Below are positions 36,899 through 44,446 of a stretch of 64,000 bases of DNA, piece after piece. Positions within the stretch are counted from its first letter, which is position 1. Each line of letters opens with the position of its first letter. The notes under the pieces were generated by a model. The model made no database searches. It was not told the origin of the DNA and saw only the letters and a list, made by a program, of their open reading frames with translations. Origin of the DNA: Treponema sp. Its GTDB lineage: Bacteria; Spirochaetota; Spirochaetia; Treponematales; Treponemataceae. The stretch covers positions 186,001-250,000 of the forward strand of contig JAEEIU010000012.1 in assembly GCA_016281495.1 (NCBI GenBank). Reading direction: 5' to 3'. The position numbers and the translations under genes were made by a program.

Positions 36899-37306
36899 TC
36901 ACCTCTTGTTGTTTGGATGAATTCTTACAGCCTTTAAATCTCTGATGAACCAGACTATAAAACACAAAAACATCGGAAAGTATAGCATTATTCCGAAAGC
37001 AGCTAAACCACTGTCACCAATATCATTTAACCCTAAATACAACAGTACAATAGTTTGGAAGGTAAAAAGCAGAAGAAACAGTATGTCAGAGAACAGCTTA
37101 ATTAACGATACTGTTTTTTCATCAAAAAAGAAGGATGTCACAATGGCAATTAGATATAAGAGTAACATAAAAGGGAAAATTACTGGATTAAAGATCACAT
37201 CCAACAAAAACAAATCCCTCCCAATCAACGAAAATTCAAAAAAATAAACAAGAGAAATAACCAAGAATCTTACCAAAAACCATACAGATACTTTTTTTGA
37301 CAACAC
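36899..37306 (-). CDS. Small four-helix membrane protein A
   Basis: 135 residues, about four hydrophobic segments, ending FIVWFIRDLKAVR. The gene upstream encodes a protein with the same plan and ending (FIVWLVKDIRNYKR), so these are tandem paralogues. It starts with GTG, with AGGAG five bases upstream; no ATG is in frame near it. No known domain. Probably an integral membrane partner of the neighbouring lipoproteins or the LuxR-type sensor. Confidence 0.6.
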   Translation of the reverse strand: MLSKKVSVWFLVRFLVISLVYFFEFSLIGRDLFLLDVIFNPVIFPFMLLLYLIAIVTSFFFDEKTVSLIKLFSDILFLLLFTFQTIVLLYLGLNDIGDSGLAAFGIMLYFPMFLCFIVWFIRDLKAVRIHPNNKR

Positions 37307-37356
37307 ATCAGCTCCTTTTTTATTTCACATTCTATTTTCTACTTACAACCCAGGTT

Positions 37357-37743
37357 TTATCTCTTTATTCTTTTATAATTTCTGATATCTTTTACGAGCC
37401 AAACAATAAAAAGAATCACCATAGGTAAATATAATATCAGTGAAAAAAATCCGAAGACAGCTTCTCCTTTGTCTGATGACTCACCAATCTCTTTAAGCAG
37501 ATTTACTATTTCCAATGGGAAAAGAACTAGGAAAATGATATTTGATGAAATTCTTAAAACAGCGCCTTTCCCTTCTGAAACTTTAGTTGATATTATTAAA
37601 AGAATAAGATAAAGTATCAAGACAGGAATAAAAACAGGATAATAGAAAAATATTGTACCCAAAGGCCAAATCATACATCTCATGAAATACCATAAAGCGA
37701 TTATCACAAACCGAAGAAATAAAAGAAAATTTTTATCCGACAT
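37357..37743 (-). CDS. Small four-helix membrane protein B
   Basis: 128 residues, about four hydrophobic segments, a tandem paralogue of the next gene in the operon. AGAGGTG lies upstream of the ATG. No known domain; function unknown. Confidence 0.6.
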   Translation of the reverse strand: MSDKNFLLFLRFVIIALWYFMRCMIWPLGTIFFYYPVFIPVLILYLILLIISTKVSEGKGAVLRISSNIIFLVLFPLEIVNLLKEIGESSDKGEAVFGFFSLILYLPMVILFIVWLVKDIRNYKRIKR

Positions 37744-37764
37744 ACTTCACCTCTTATCCTCCAG

Positions 37765-38601
37765 TTAGCTACCCTGTATTATGATTTTTGTCACAACATC
37801 ATTTTCCAATAGATAAGATATTGTCATCATTCCTTCTGCCAATGCATTCCCCTTGTTTAATGAAATACATTCATTCGATTTTGAAAGAACCATACAAGGA
37901 GGTTCTTTTTCTGATACGACTTCAAATTTATTTGTCTCATAATTTTTCACTTTAATAATACAATCACTTTCATAAGCTTCCATTATTTTCTCAGCAGAAT
38001 CTCCAACCTTTATTCCCCGTTTTGTTGAATAACGAGGATCTTCTGTTCCAATTGTAACAAGCACTCCTGTTTTATCAACCCACTGGACAGAGACCCCTTC
38101 ATTTTCAATGATACACCAGGCAAGCTCTTCAAATCCATCTTTAACATAATTGCTAAATTCATAATCGCTTATATCATACCCTTCGACATTTCTTATATTA
38201 TGATAGATACAGAAATTTCTTGTTTCATCATGCAGAGAAAATTCCAATGTAAACTTGTCATCATAAAGACTGTCATCCTCATAAATTTTCTCCTGCCTGT
38301 CTAATCTTTCTTTAACCTGCTTCATATATTCCGTTTGTTTAAGAGGATGCCAGTCCTTATATAGAAATGTTCGATCCAAGTCGGGATAGACATCTTCTTC
38401 CGTCGGATTGAGTTTTGGTTTTATTTCTTTTTCTATAACTGGTGCAGGGATTTCTATTTCTTCGTTTATAAGTGCTGATTGTGATGTCTCAGCAACTTCC
38501 GGATCATTTGGCATCTCTTTGTCAGGATTGTTCTTATTACAAGAAACAATCATAAAGAAAACCAGATAGAAGATAGAAAATATTATTTTATTTTTCCTCA
38601 T
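37765..38601 (-). CDS. Lipoprotein of unknown function
   Basis: 278 residues with a lipobox ending at Cys21 (FMIVSC) and an acidic, low-complexity stretch after it. The rest has beta-like segments (VQWVDKTGVLVTIGTED; VGDSAEKIMEAYESD). The latter motif resembles the short repeat of SmpA/BamE- or DUF4309-like small envelope proteins, but too weakly to assign. GAGGG precedes the ATG. It is the second gene of the LuxR-headed operon. Confidence 0.6.
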   Translation of the reverse strand: MRKNKIIFSIFYLVFFMIVSCNKNNPDKEMPNDPEVAETSQSALINEEIEIPAPVIEKEIKPKLNPTEEDVYPDLDRTFLYKDWHPLKQTEYMKQVKERLDRQEKIYEDDSLYDDKFTLEFSLHDETRNFCIYHNIRNVEGYDISDYEFSNYVKDGFEELAWCIIENEGVSVQWVDKTGVLVTIGTEDPRYSTKRGIKVGDSAEKIMEAYESDCIIKVKNYETNKFEVVSEKEPPCMVLSKSNECISLNKGNALAEGMMTISYLLENDVVTKIIIQGS

Positions 38602-38624
38602 ATTGCACCCTCATCTGTTTTATC

Positions 38625-39332
38625 CTAAAACTTATAGCCGATGAAGAGGGCCTTTAAATCCGCCTTACCCGTAATGCCCAGCACGGAATAGATGTGGGCC
38701 AGGTCCTTTTTAATGGCGCTTTCGCTTACGTTGTGGTTGATTGCCAGGGCCTTGATTGTGGTGTTGTTCAAGACGATTTCCTTTATGCAGTCTTTCTGGC
38801 GGTCTGAAAGCTTGTAATCGTCCAGGGAAACCGCACCCGATTCCTTTTTGTCGTAGGCATGGCGGAACAAAAGGTTAAGGCAGCCGATTGTACATACGGA
38901 AAAGAGTGTGATTCCGACATATTCAAAAAACGATTTTGCCCCGTACGGAATTACAAGGGCCAGCTTGATGATTTCGATTGCAAGGTAGATTATGACCCGA
39001 AGCCGGGATGAAATCCTGTTTTCAAAAAGAAGGATTACCATAAGGATTGAAGAGACAAACAGTGCCGTGTAGATTCTTCCGGTATAGAGGTTTGAGAAAA
39101 CAAGAACTTCAAGTCCGATGTAATAGAACAGATGGTTCCTGTGCATAAAGAAAGTGAGGATGAACATTACAAGCGCAATTCCGTATGCAAGGTATGAAAC
39201 AAGGCTTGAAAACGGCATGATGCTCTGCTCATAGGAAAAACCGGTAAAATAATTCAGGAACAGCATGGTCAGAATGTAAACGCAGCCGATTATCGCCATG
39301 AGACGGAATGGTTTGTCCAAAATCTTTTTCAC
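38625..39332 (-). CDS. Membrane-bound LuxR-type transcription regulator
   Basis: 235 residues: about six helices in residues 1-165, then a LuxR/GerE helix-turn-helix (about 170-235) with LSDRQKDCIKEIVLNN and VSESAIKKDLAHIYSVLGI. There is no receiver domain, so it probably senses a membrane or small-molecule signal directly and controls genes from the membrane. It is the first gene of a five-gene operon with two lipoproteins and two small membrane proteins, with gaps of 7-50 bases. AGGAG precedes the start. Confidence 0.82.
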   Translation of the reverse strand: MKKILDKPFRLMAIIGCVYILTMLFLNYFTGFSYEQSIMPFSSLVSYLAYGIALVMFILTFFMHRNHLFYYIGLEVLVFSNLYTGRIYTALFVSSILMVILLFENRISSRLRVIIYLAIEIIKLALVIPYGAKSFFEYVGITLFSVCTIGCLNLLFRHAYDKKESGAVSLDDYKLSDRQKDCIKEIVLNNTTIKALAINHNVSESAIKKDLAHIYSVLGITGKADLKALFIGYKF

Positions 39333-39380
39333 ATCTTTCTCCTACATCAGCAGTTACGGGATATCCAAAAAGAAGAATTG

Positions 39381-39451
39381 GTCATTGCCGGACATGATCC
39401 GGCAATCTATAAAACAACACTGTAGATTATCGGATCAAGTCCGATAATGAC
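39381..39451. repeat. Inverted pair of palindromic intergenic repeats
   Basis: Copies at 39381-39409 (GTCATTGCCGGACATGATCC and onward) and 39423-39451 (ending GGATCAAGTCCGATAATGAC) face each other, 13 bases apart. They could fold singly or as one large hairpin. They fill most of the 188-base gap between the S41 lipoprotein gene and the LuxR-type operon. Confidence 0.85.
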
Positions 39452-39520
39452 TAAATCTTACCTGATATTAACAGTTTTCCAACTTATTGGACATCACGAT
39501 ATCATATCATATTTCCTAGT

Positions 39521-40777
39521 TTAATTGAAGTAATCATAGATTGCATTGTAGATTGAATCCTCACCGTTTATCAAGTCATCGAAATTTTCCTGAACCTCAA
39601 TGTCGGGCATGGTTCCTCGATATGGGTCATCACTTCTGGTCTTGATTTGCTCAAGATTGTCCTCCCAAATGGGGAAAATGAAAATACAATTCAATTTTGT
39701 TAATTCATAATTAAATCCATTTGTATAATTGAACACAGATTCTCCGGTCTCTCCTCCAAATATCTTTACATCAGGAAACAGTTCCATACAAAGATTCAAA
39801 AACCAGCAGCCCGCAGAATAGGTTCGGCCTGTAATAATGACTGCAATATTGTATTTTAAAAGTTCATCCAGGTTTTCTTTAAAGAGCTTTCTAAACTCAT
39901 CAATGACATATCCATTTCCCCCCGGATTATAACGCACATCAAAAACTATCGTGTCATAGGAATTGGTGTGAAGCTCATTCATCATGTCGGAAACAAGCTG
40001 ACTCAACGGATAGTTTTCTTCAAACTCAGTTTTATTAAACGGAATGTAAACAGTCTTTTTCTCTGGCACGGCTTTTACAGAATAATATCCATGATCCCTC
40101 ATATAATTCCATACATTGTCCGCTTCTGGAGCCAGTCTTTCAAACTTCGTCTTTCTTGTATCAATAAGTTTAAAGGCCTTTTTTACCACAGTTCCATCCG
40201 GAGACTGCAAGGTAAAACTGATTTTATCATGATTCAAAAGACCCGCAAATTTCAGATGGTAATAATATAAAGGATATTCCAGCAAATAGTTTTTGCCACT
40301 TTCGGTTTCATAGGGCATATATTGGGAAAGTTTATCCAGTGCTTCTTTTACGGGAAGTCCGTTTATTTCTGTTATTTTCCAGCCCAAATACTTGCTGTAT
40401 TTTTTTGCGGCAGTTGAAATGTGATATCCATCCCCAAAGAGCAAGGCAGCAAATGGAGCGGCAAGGTAATCCTCTTTTTCTTCCTGCTTGGCATTCAACC
40501 CCAGATGAGCTACATGATAACCACTTTGAATTTTCTTAATCCGGTAAATTGCTTCCATTCGGTCTACTTTTCCGTCAAGAATATCCTGCTTTAATTCTTC
40601 AAACGGTGCCGGATCATATAAAAATCTCATTGAAGAATAGGAAGACATGTCAGACTGAATGCGCAAAACATCATAATACCAGTCCGGCGTGCCAACCTCT
40701 TCCTCTTGTTTTTTACAGGAGGCCGCCATGATAGACAGCACCATTGAAACAACTGCTATAATCCGTAATCTTTTCAT
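39521..40777 (-). CDS. S41-family peptidase-like lipoprotein
   Basis: 418 residues with a lipobox ending at Cys21 (IMAASC). The C-terminal half is an S41 tail-protease fold: IVFDVRYNPGGNGYV, then the nucleophile region GRTYSAGCW (about residue 320). No PDZ domain is obvious. The start at 40777 is fixed by AGGAGGTT a few bases upstream; a longer frame to 40825 runs into an intergenic repeat and is not real. It is one of three S41 proteins in this window, each of a different type. Substrate unknown. Confidence 0.82.
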   Translation of the reverse strand: MKRLRIIAVVSMVLSIMAASCKKQEEEVGTPDWYYDVLRIQSDMSSYSSMRFLYDPAPFEELKQDILDGKVDRMEAIYRIKKIQSGYHVAHLGLNAKQEEKEDYLAAPFAALLFGDGYHISTAAKKYSKYLGWKITEINGLPVKEALDKLSQYMPYETESGKNYLLEYPLYYYHLKFAGLLNHDKISFTLQSPDGTVVKKAFKLIDTRKTKFERLAPEADNVWNYMRDHGYYSVKAVPEKKTVYIPFNKTEFEENYPLSQLVSDMMNELHTNSYDTIVFDVRYNPGGNGYVIDEFRKLFKENLDELLKYNIAVIITGRTYSAGCWFLNLCMELFPDVKIFGGETGESVFNYTNGFNYELTKLNCIFIFPIWEDNLEQIKTRSDDPYRGTMPDIEVQENFDDLINGEDSIYNAIYDYFN

Positions 40778-40794
40778 AATAACCTCCTGTAGTG

Positions 40795-40823
40795 TAGATT
40801 GCCGGATCAAGTCCGGCAATGAC
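40795..40823. repeat. Palindromic intergenic repeat
   Basis: GATTGCCGGATCAAGTCCGG followed by CAATGAC lies between the SPFH gene stop (40825) and the S41 lipoprotein ribosome site. It touches the SPFH stop and may serve as its 3' hairpin. Confidence 0.85.
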
Positions 40824-40824
40824 A

Positions 40825-41712
40825 TTATTTCTTTGCGATTTCTGAGATGCTTGTTACGACACCTGCAAGATTCTGTAAGTCAGACGGAACGATAATCTTT
40901 GTTGCCTGACCGTTGGCTGCCTTTTCAAATGCTTCCAGGCTGCGGAGCTTGAGAACTGCACTGTCCATTCCGGCTTCCTTGAGCATCTTGAGACCTTCTG
41001 CCTTTGCCTGCTGAACCTCGCGGATTGCCTCTGCCTCACCTTTTGCCTTCTGGATTGCTGATTCCTTCTGTGCCTCTGCCTGAAGAATCATTGCCTGCTT
41101 TTCTCCTTCTGCCTCAAGAATTGCTGACTGCTTGTGTCCTTCTGCAATAAGAATCTGCTCACGGCGCTCACGTTCTGCCTTCATCTGCTTTTCCATTGCC
41201 TCGCGGATTGCCTGTGGCGGCTCAATGTTCTTTACTTCCACACGGTTTACCTTGATTCCCCACGGGTCGGTTGCCTCGTCAAGGATTGCGCGCATCTTTG
41301 TGTTGATTACGTCACGGCTTGTAAGGGATTCGTCAAGTTCAAGCTCACCGATGATGTTACGGAGTGTTGTGGCAGACAGGTTCTCCAGGGCGCTGATTGG
41401 TTTTTCAACACCATAGGTATAGAGTTTTGGATCTGTAATCTGGAAATAGACGACGGTATCAATCATCATGGTTACGTTGTCTTTTGTGATTACAGGCTGC
41501 GGCGGGAAATCGAAAACCTTTTCCTTGAGGGAGACCTTTTTGGCGATGCGGTCGATAAGCGGCATCTTTACATGAAGGCCTACGTTCCAGGTTGAATGAT
41601 ATGCTCCAAGACGTTCAAGTACATAAGCGTTTGACTGTGGAACAATCCTGATGTTTGTAATGATCAGAACCAAAAACAAAACAATAATGGCAATAATTAC
41701 GTAAATCATCAT
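40825..41712 (-). CDS. SPFH/Band 7 membrane protein (paraslipin/QmcA-like)
   Basis: 295 residues: one N-terminal helix (about 3-20), the SPFH domain (about 20-190: VPQSNAYVLERLGAYHSTW and DPWGIKVNRVEVKNIEPP are family hallmarks), a coiled coil rich in Glu/Ala/Lys (about 190-245) and a short tail. Such proteins form membrane-bound scaffolds linked to membrane order and protease control. The NfeD gene ends four bases upstream, the classical NfeD-SPFH pairing. GGAGA lies upstream of the ATG. Confidence 0.92.
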   Translation of the reverse strand: MMIYVIIAIIVLFLVLIITNIRIVPQSNAYVLERLGAYHSTWNVGLHVKMPLIDRIAKKVSLKEKVFDFPPQPVITKDNVTMMIDTVVYFQITDPKLYTYGVEKPISALENLSATTLRNIIGELELDESLTSRDVINTKMRAILDEATDPWGIKVNRVEVKNIEPPQAIREAMEKQMKAERERREQILIAEGHKQSAILEAEGEKQAMILQAEAQKESAIQKAKGEAEAIREVQQAKAEGLKMLKEAGMDSAVLKLRSLEAFEKAANGQATKIIVPSDLQNLAGVVTSISEIAKK

Positions 41713-41715
41713 ATA

Positions 41716-42168
41716 CTATATCTCCTTTACATAAGCCGTAACACCGGCAATTTCTTCTACAATGCACTTGCTGCCTTCTTCCAGAGACGCTTCCCCTTTT
41801 GTGGCTGCAGTCCATTCCATACCATTGATTTTTATTGAACCTTTATCCAGCGAAGTGATTTTTTTCGTCACAACCGCTACCTGTCCGATTACCCGCTCGT
41901 AGTTCGTTGCAATCTTCTTTTGGTTCAGCTTTTTCTTTACAAATGGCCTCGTAAAGATGAGCAGAACCAGCGCAAGCACAACAAAGATGAACAGCTGGAC
42001 GGAAAACGGAATTGGCGTGAATGCAAGGAAAACCATCACAAACGCACTGATTCCAAACCAAATGGTAGTAAGCGAGAGGGTAAGCGATTCAATTATCACG
42101 CAGATGATCGTGACCGCCACCCAAACCCACGGGATATTATTCTTTAGCACAGAAATAATACCATCCAT
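41716..42168 (-). CDS. NfeD-family membrane protein
   Basis: 150 residues: three hydrophobic segments (about 12-80), then a small OB-fold-like soluble domain (ERVIGQVAVVTKKIT, NGMEWTAATKG), as in short NfeD1b proteins that partner SPFH proteins. The start at 42168 is chosen for GGAGG eight bases upstream; the frame is open to 42249 but that stretch lacks a ribosome site. It forms an operon with the SPFH gene. Confidence 0.88.
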   Translation of the reverse strand: MDGIISVLKNNIPWVWVAVTIICVIIESLTLSLTTIWFGISAFVMVFLAFTPIPFSVQLFIFVVLALVLLIFTRPFVKKKLNQKKIATNYERVIGQVAVVTKKITSLDKGSIKINGMEWTAATKGEASLEEGSKCIVEEIAGVTAYVKEI

Positions 42169-42288
42169 AAGCCTTACCTCCAACTCAAACTCTAAAACGG
42201 ATTTCCTCCGCTTCAAGTCCAATATACGGCAAGATGCCCATGGGCGCAAGAGTATCTTTGGTTACTTTTGGGGTGACTTTTGTTACCG

Positions 42289-42322
42289 TGGGGGAAATGA
42301 ACCTTCCCCGCTCATTTCCCCA
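42289..42322. repeat. Intergenic inverted repeat
   Basis: The arms TGGGGAAATGA-type (42290-42300) and TCATTTCCCCA (42312-42322) pair over about 11 bases with an 11-base loop. No U-tract follows on either strand, so it is a hairpin of unknown role just after the ATPase stop. The rest of the 157-base gap shows nothing. Confidence 0.6.
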
Positions 42323-42325
42323 TCA

Positions 42326-43678
42326 TTACATCATTGTGGCCATATAAACCGGAAGATAGATTATGCCATCCGCTTCCTTTAGATCCAATGTATGCAGAAC
42401 ACAACAGGCATCTACAAATTCTGCATATTTTGCCTTAAACTTTTTCAGGGAAGAAATCGTGTACCGCTTTGCAGATTTTACTTCGATTCCCTGAATGTTG
42501 TGCCGGGACGTAATCTTGTTTTTTGTAATCAGAAAATCTATTTCCATTCTGGAAGAAGAGTCCTCGTTGTCAGCCTTTGAAAAAAAATAAAGCTTATGAC
42601 CGTTTGCAACAAGCATTTGGGCAACGATGTTTTCAAAAATCATTCCTTCGTTTAATTCAAGTTTTCCGAAAAGCAGTTTTTTGTAAATTTCCTCACTAAC
42701 AAGTCCGTTTTCATCAAACGCATGGCTTATTAAAAGTCCTGTGTCTGCCATGTAACATTTTAATGTAGTTCGCGTCATATTCAGCTTTAGGGCAACATTC
42801 GGTTCGTCTGCATTATAACAGACATTCACGATTCTTGAATCTTTTAGCCACATGAACGCATCATCATAATCGCGCATTCTGGCATTTTTTTTAAGGGAAC
42901 TAAGCTTGAACTTTTTTTCGTGCTTTGAAAGCTGGGCTGGAATCTCATCAAAGATAGCTTCGGCTTTCAGTTCAGATCCTTTTGCATGCTTTTGAATGTC
43001 GTTACGGTAAAGTTCCAGAATCTCTCGCTTAATCTGGTCAACCCTTTCAAAGTTTTTAGATGCCACATACTCCTTTACGGCCTGTGGCATTCCCCCGACA
43101 ATCAGATAAAGACGGAACAAATCCATCGCCTTTCTGTGCAAAGCCTGTCCCAGGGGAACTCTCTTTTCAAAACAATCTTTTATAAAAGGAAACAATGTGT
43201 CATTCCCGATTGCTAGAAGAAATTCCTCAAAATCCATCGGGTTCAATCTCAAATGCCGCTCTTCCGATGGGATCAGAATGTCCTGCGTGTTTTTTTTAAT
43301 GGAAAGAAGAGAACCTGTTTCAATAAAATCATAACGGCCATCCGCAATAAGATATTTTATTGCAGCCCTTGCCCTTGGAAAAAACTGGACCTCATCAAAA
43401 ATAAAAAGTGTGTTTCGCTCATGCAACGTTACCGAATAATAGGCAGAAAGTCGCATAAAAAGCGTATCTAAATCGGAAAGGTATTTTTCAAAAAGTTCTT
43501 TCACTTCATCAGGTGCCGTAAAAAAGTCTATGAGGATATATGACTCGTATTCATTTTTTGCGAATTCCTGTGCAAGGTAGCTTTTCCCAACACGGCGGGC
43601 ACCATCAATCATAATGGCACAGCTCCCTTTTTCCTCATTCTTCCACTGCAAAAGATTCTGATACGCTTTCCGGTACAT
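42326..43678 (-). CDS. AAA ATPase with DUF4143 C terminus
   Basis: 450 residues. Walker A is DGARRVGKSYLA (about 25-36), Walker B FIFDEVQ (about 93), followed by a winged-helix-like middle and the DUF4143 end, whose EIDFLITK ... GIEVKSAK resembles a PD-(D/E)XK nuclease core. The family is widespread in gut bacteria; its role is not established, and links to mobile or defence functions are speculative. It has its own promoter with three repeated 13-base boxes, one inside the promoter and one over the ribosome site, which suggests self-regulation. Confidence 0.85.
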   Translation of the reverse strand: MYRKAYQNLLQWKNEEKGSCAIMIDGARRVGKSYLAQEFAKNEYESYILIDFFTAPDEVKELFEKYLSDLDTLFMRLSAYYSVTLHERNTLFIFDEVQFFPRARAAIKYLIADGRYDFIETGSLLSIKKNTQDILIPSEERHLRLNPMDFEEFLLAIGNDTLFPFIKDCFEKRVPLGQALHRKAMDLFRLYLIVGGMPQAVKEYVASKNFERVDQIKREILELYRNDIQKHAKGSELKAEAIFDEIPAQLSKHEKKFKLSSLKKNARMRDYDDAFMWLKDSRIVNVCYNADEPNVALKLNMTRTTLKCYMADTGLLISHAFDENGLVSEEIYKKLLFGKLELNEGMIFENIVAQMLVANGHKLYFFSKADNEDSSSRMEIDFLITKNKITSRHNIQGIEVKSAKRYTISSLKKFKAKYAEFVDACCVLHTLDLKEADGIIYLPVYMATMM

Positions 43679-43682
43679 AGTT

Positions 43683-43761
43683 TACACCTTTTTGAGGTTA
43701 AAATTTGTCAAATTTTACACCTTTTTGACTTTATTATCGGTTAAAATATACACCTTTTTGA
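43683..43761. repeat. Three 13-bp direct repeats with a 33-bp period
   Basis: TACACCTTTTTGA occurs at 43683-43695, 43716-43728 and 43749-43761, each 33 bases after the last. In the direction of the ATPase gene (minus strand) the box reads TCAAAAAGGTGTA. The box nearest the gene contains the AAGG part of the ribosome site; the farthest lies between the -35 and -10 boxes. The sequences between boxes differ, so this is an operator-like array, not a simple tandem duplication. Confidence 0.85.
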
Positions 43762-43773
43762 GATTATTGACAA
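43745..43773 (-). promoter_or_regulatory. Promoter of the DUF4143 ATPase gene
   Basis: Minus strand: TTGTCA (43768-43773), 17-base spacer, TATATT (43745-43750). Repeat box 3 covers most of the spacer, so a protein bound there would block polymerase. Confidence 0.65.
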
Positions 43774-43793
43774 GAACAAAAGTTGTATTGTCC

Positions 43794-44351
43794 CTATTGT
43801 TTTTCAATCTCCGCAATCAGCTTATCAAACTCATCCTTGCCTGAAAAGGAATCTTTCTTAAAGAATATGTACCTGGCGTTTGTAAATTCCAGAATGTAGA
43901 ATTTGTCGTCTTCAATGTTACTAAGATAATCTTTTTTCAGATATCGGGTTGATGAACCCAGCTCATCTAGTTGAACATAATCATCTTCAATAACAGCAAC
44001 GCTTTCACACTTGTCTATAGAAATGTCATATTTCTTTTCTATAACCTCAAGATTATTTCTGATGCTTTTTCGAACGCGGTATTCATCTATCCTTTTTTCA
44101 AAAATCAAAAAGCCAAGATCAACAAAAACATAGATAAGACCGAAAACTATACCGGCGTGGGCTAACGCATCGTTATAACCTCGAAAAAGCAAAAGAAATG
44201 AAATGGCAGCAAGTATAATTCCCATTACAATGCGTCTGATATAAATCCTACGGATTTTACGCTGCCGGTCCTGCATTATTCCGGAAAGATACATCATTTT
44301 CAATTCGGTTTCAATCTTTTCATCTTTTGTAAGAACTTCTTTTATTGTCAT
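43794..44351 (-). CDS. Two-helix membrane protein, YcxB-like C terminus
   Basis: 185 residues: a charged N terminus, two helices (about 45-80) and a cytosolic domain ending FYILEFTNARYIFFKKDSFS, similar in shape to YcxB-like C-terminal domains. Function unknown. GGAG lies ten bases before the ATG, directly after the U-tract of the flotillin terminator, so expression would need read-through or an unseen promoter. Confidence 0.6.
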   Translation of the reverse strand: MTIKEVLTKDEKIETELKMMYLSGIMQDRQRKIRRIYIRRIVMGIILAAISFLLLFRGYNDALAHAGIVFGLIYVFVDLGFLIFEKRIDEYRVRKSIRNNLEVIEKKYDISIDKCESVAVIEDDYVQLDELGSSTRYLKKDYLSNIEDDKFYILEFTNARYIFFKKDSFSGKDEFDKLIAEIEKQ

Positions 44352-44370
44352 TTAATTACTCCACAAATCG

Positions 44371-44416
44371 AAAAAAAACGGGAACATCAGCTGCTGTTTA
44401 CTACCGACGTTCCCGT
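44371..44416 (-). terminator. Terminator of the flotillin-like gene
   Basis: Minus-strand RNA: ACGGGAACGUC and GAUGUUCCCGU (11 pairs, one G-U) around a 17-base loop, then eight U. It lies between the flotillin gene and the 185-residue membrane protein gene. Confidence 0.85.
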
Positions 44417-44446
44417 GTTGTTGTTTAAACCAAGACTAAAGCGGCT

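Noticed and set aside
40778-40825. Longer N terminus of the S41 lipoprotein
   Set aside because: The extra 16 codons come from a dispersed palindromic repeat and precede a strong AGGAGG site; the lipoprotein signal starts at 40777.
42289-42322. Terminator for the ATPase or NfeD genes
   Set aside because: A good inverted repeat, but no U-tract on either strand; kept only as an inverted repeat.
43683-43761. A small CRISPR array
   Set aside because: The repeat is only 13 bases, the intervening stretches are AT-rich promoter sequence, and there are no cas genes.
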